Shown here one piece after another: positions 63,657-64,000 of a DNA stretch of 64,000 bases. The stretch lies in contig JAKSYS010000267.1 in NCBI GenBank assembly GCA_022925895.1, forward strand, positions 1 through 64,000, written 5' to 3'. The stretch's first letter is position 1, and each line of letters begins with the position of its first letter. The translations under genes and the position numbers were made by a program. The notes beneath the pieces are model-generated. The model saw only the letters and a list, made by a program, of their open reading frames with translations. It had not been told where the DNA came from and made no database searches. Source of the stretch: Fragilaria crotonensis (lineage: Eukaryota > Bacillariophyta > Fragilariophyceae > Fragilariales > Fragilariaceae).

Positions 63657-64000
63657 ATGTGGTCAATAGCACGATGCTTCTTGACGGTATCTCTTGTGGA
63701 AGGATGGGTTTCCGTTGTTGTTCCTCCAGCACCTCCGATCAATGGTCCTTCGGGACGCATAATCTCCCCAATACACCAGTTCCAAGCTTCGCGTCCTGGT
63801 ACGGCTCGCTTCCTGTCGTCATCGTCGGAACAACAACTTTCGTTCACAGGTGGAGAAGAAGAACCAGAAATGGGCCTGAATGAGCTTCAAACGTTGCTCC
63901 GTAATGCAGCGAAACGGGAAGACTATATGGAGGCTGGTCGTCTGTCCGACATGTTGGTAAGGCGTCTCAGTGGTGGAAAGGATAAGGATTGGACCGAAGA
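63657..64000 (+). CDS. UVR-motif protein, N-terminal part
   Basis: Open from ATG 63657 (GCCATGTGG) to the right edge, 114 codons so far. The N-terminus is hydrophobic (MWSIARCFLTVSLVEGWVSV) then Ser/Pro/Arg-rich, like a signal peptide followed by a transit-like region. In diatoms that form suggests plastid targeting; no clear cleavage motif is visible, so this is inference. Residues ~76-103 (NELQTLLRNAAKREDYMEAG then RLSDMLVRRL) match the UVR motif, a short helical hairpin found in UvrB/UvrC, Clp proteins and several plastid proteins. The rest lies outside the window. Confidence 0.72.
   Translation, partial: MWSIARCFLTVSLVEGWVSVVVPPAPPINGPSGRIISPIHQFQASRPGTARFLSSSSEQQLSFTGGEEEPEMGLNELQTLLRNAAKREDYMEAGRLSDMLVRRLSGGKDKDWTE

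Noticed and set aside
1-64000. tRNA, rRNA or snRNA genes
   Set aside because: None recognised by eye; a covariance-model search would be needed to exclude them.

Overview
This is a eukaryotic nuclear window. It has short GT-AG introns of 72, 81 and 100 bp, an EIPR1-type WD40 protein, an F-box/FIST protein, a RAD51/XRCC2-like protein, and abundant retroelements and small DNA transposons. The gene style, the copia and tyrosine-recombinase retroelements, and a signal-peptide-like leader on a UVR-motif protein best fit a unicellular stramenopile, probably a diatom. That assignment is inference from gene content; no marker gene proves it.

Layout. 0-0.5 kb: 3' end of an EIPR1 homologue. 0.5-5 kb: gene-poor, with a 1.45-kb element bounded by terminal inverted repeats (TIRs). 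5.1-13.2 kb: two convergent coiled-coil genes, one about 2,170 aa long. 13-17 kb: gene-poor, with two MITE-like elements. 17.2-25.7 kb: four host genes on the + strand (F-box/FIST, an unknown nuclear-looking protein, an XRCC2-like protein, and a PDZ protein rich in NPF/DPF endocytic motifs). 26-56 kb: three minus-strand paralogues of a membrane-protein family I do not recognise. A tyrosine-recombinase retroelement with split direct repeats lies between the first two. A Ty1/copia element carrying a nested Ty3 element lies between the last two. 56-60 kb: a hAT-type MITE with a perfect 8-bp target duplication, then an array of about 15 hairpin-forming 73-bp repeats. 60-64 kb: sparse sequence, then a membrane-anchored potato-inhibitor-I protein and the start of a UVR-motif protein that runs off the window.

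The most novel item is the membrane-protein family. Each member has a basic N-tail, one membrane segment, and one or two copies of a six-cysteine, tryptophan-rich module. The cysteine spacings (22, 4 and 12 residues) are the same in all five modules. The three genes look like an old tandem array pushed apart by retroelement insertions.

Five host genes show exactly one reading-frame break each, always a one- or two-base change and often in a short run or microsatellite. This is more like assembly indels than gene death, so those genes are annotated as single loci. GTAC/AGTACT-rich patches recur across intergenic DNA and also occur inside an LTR and the MITEs.
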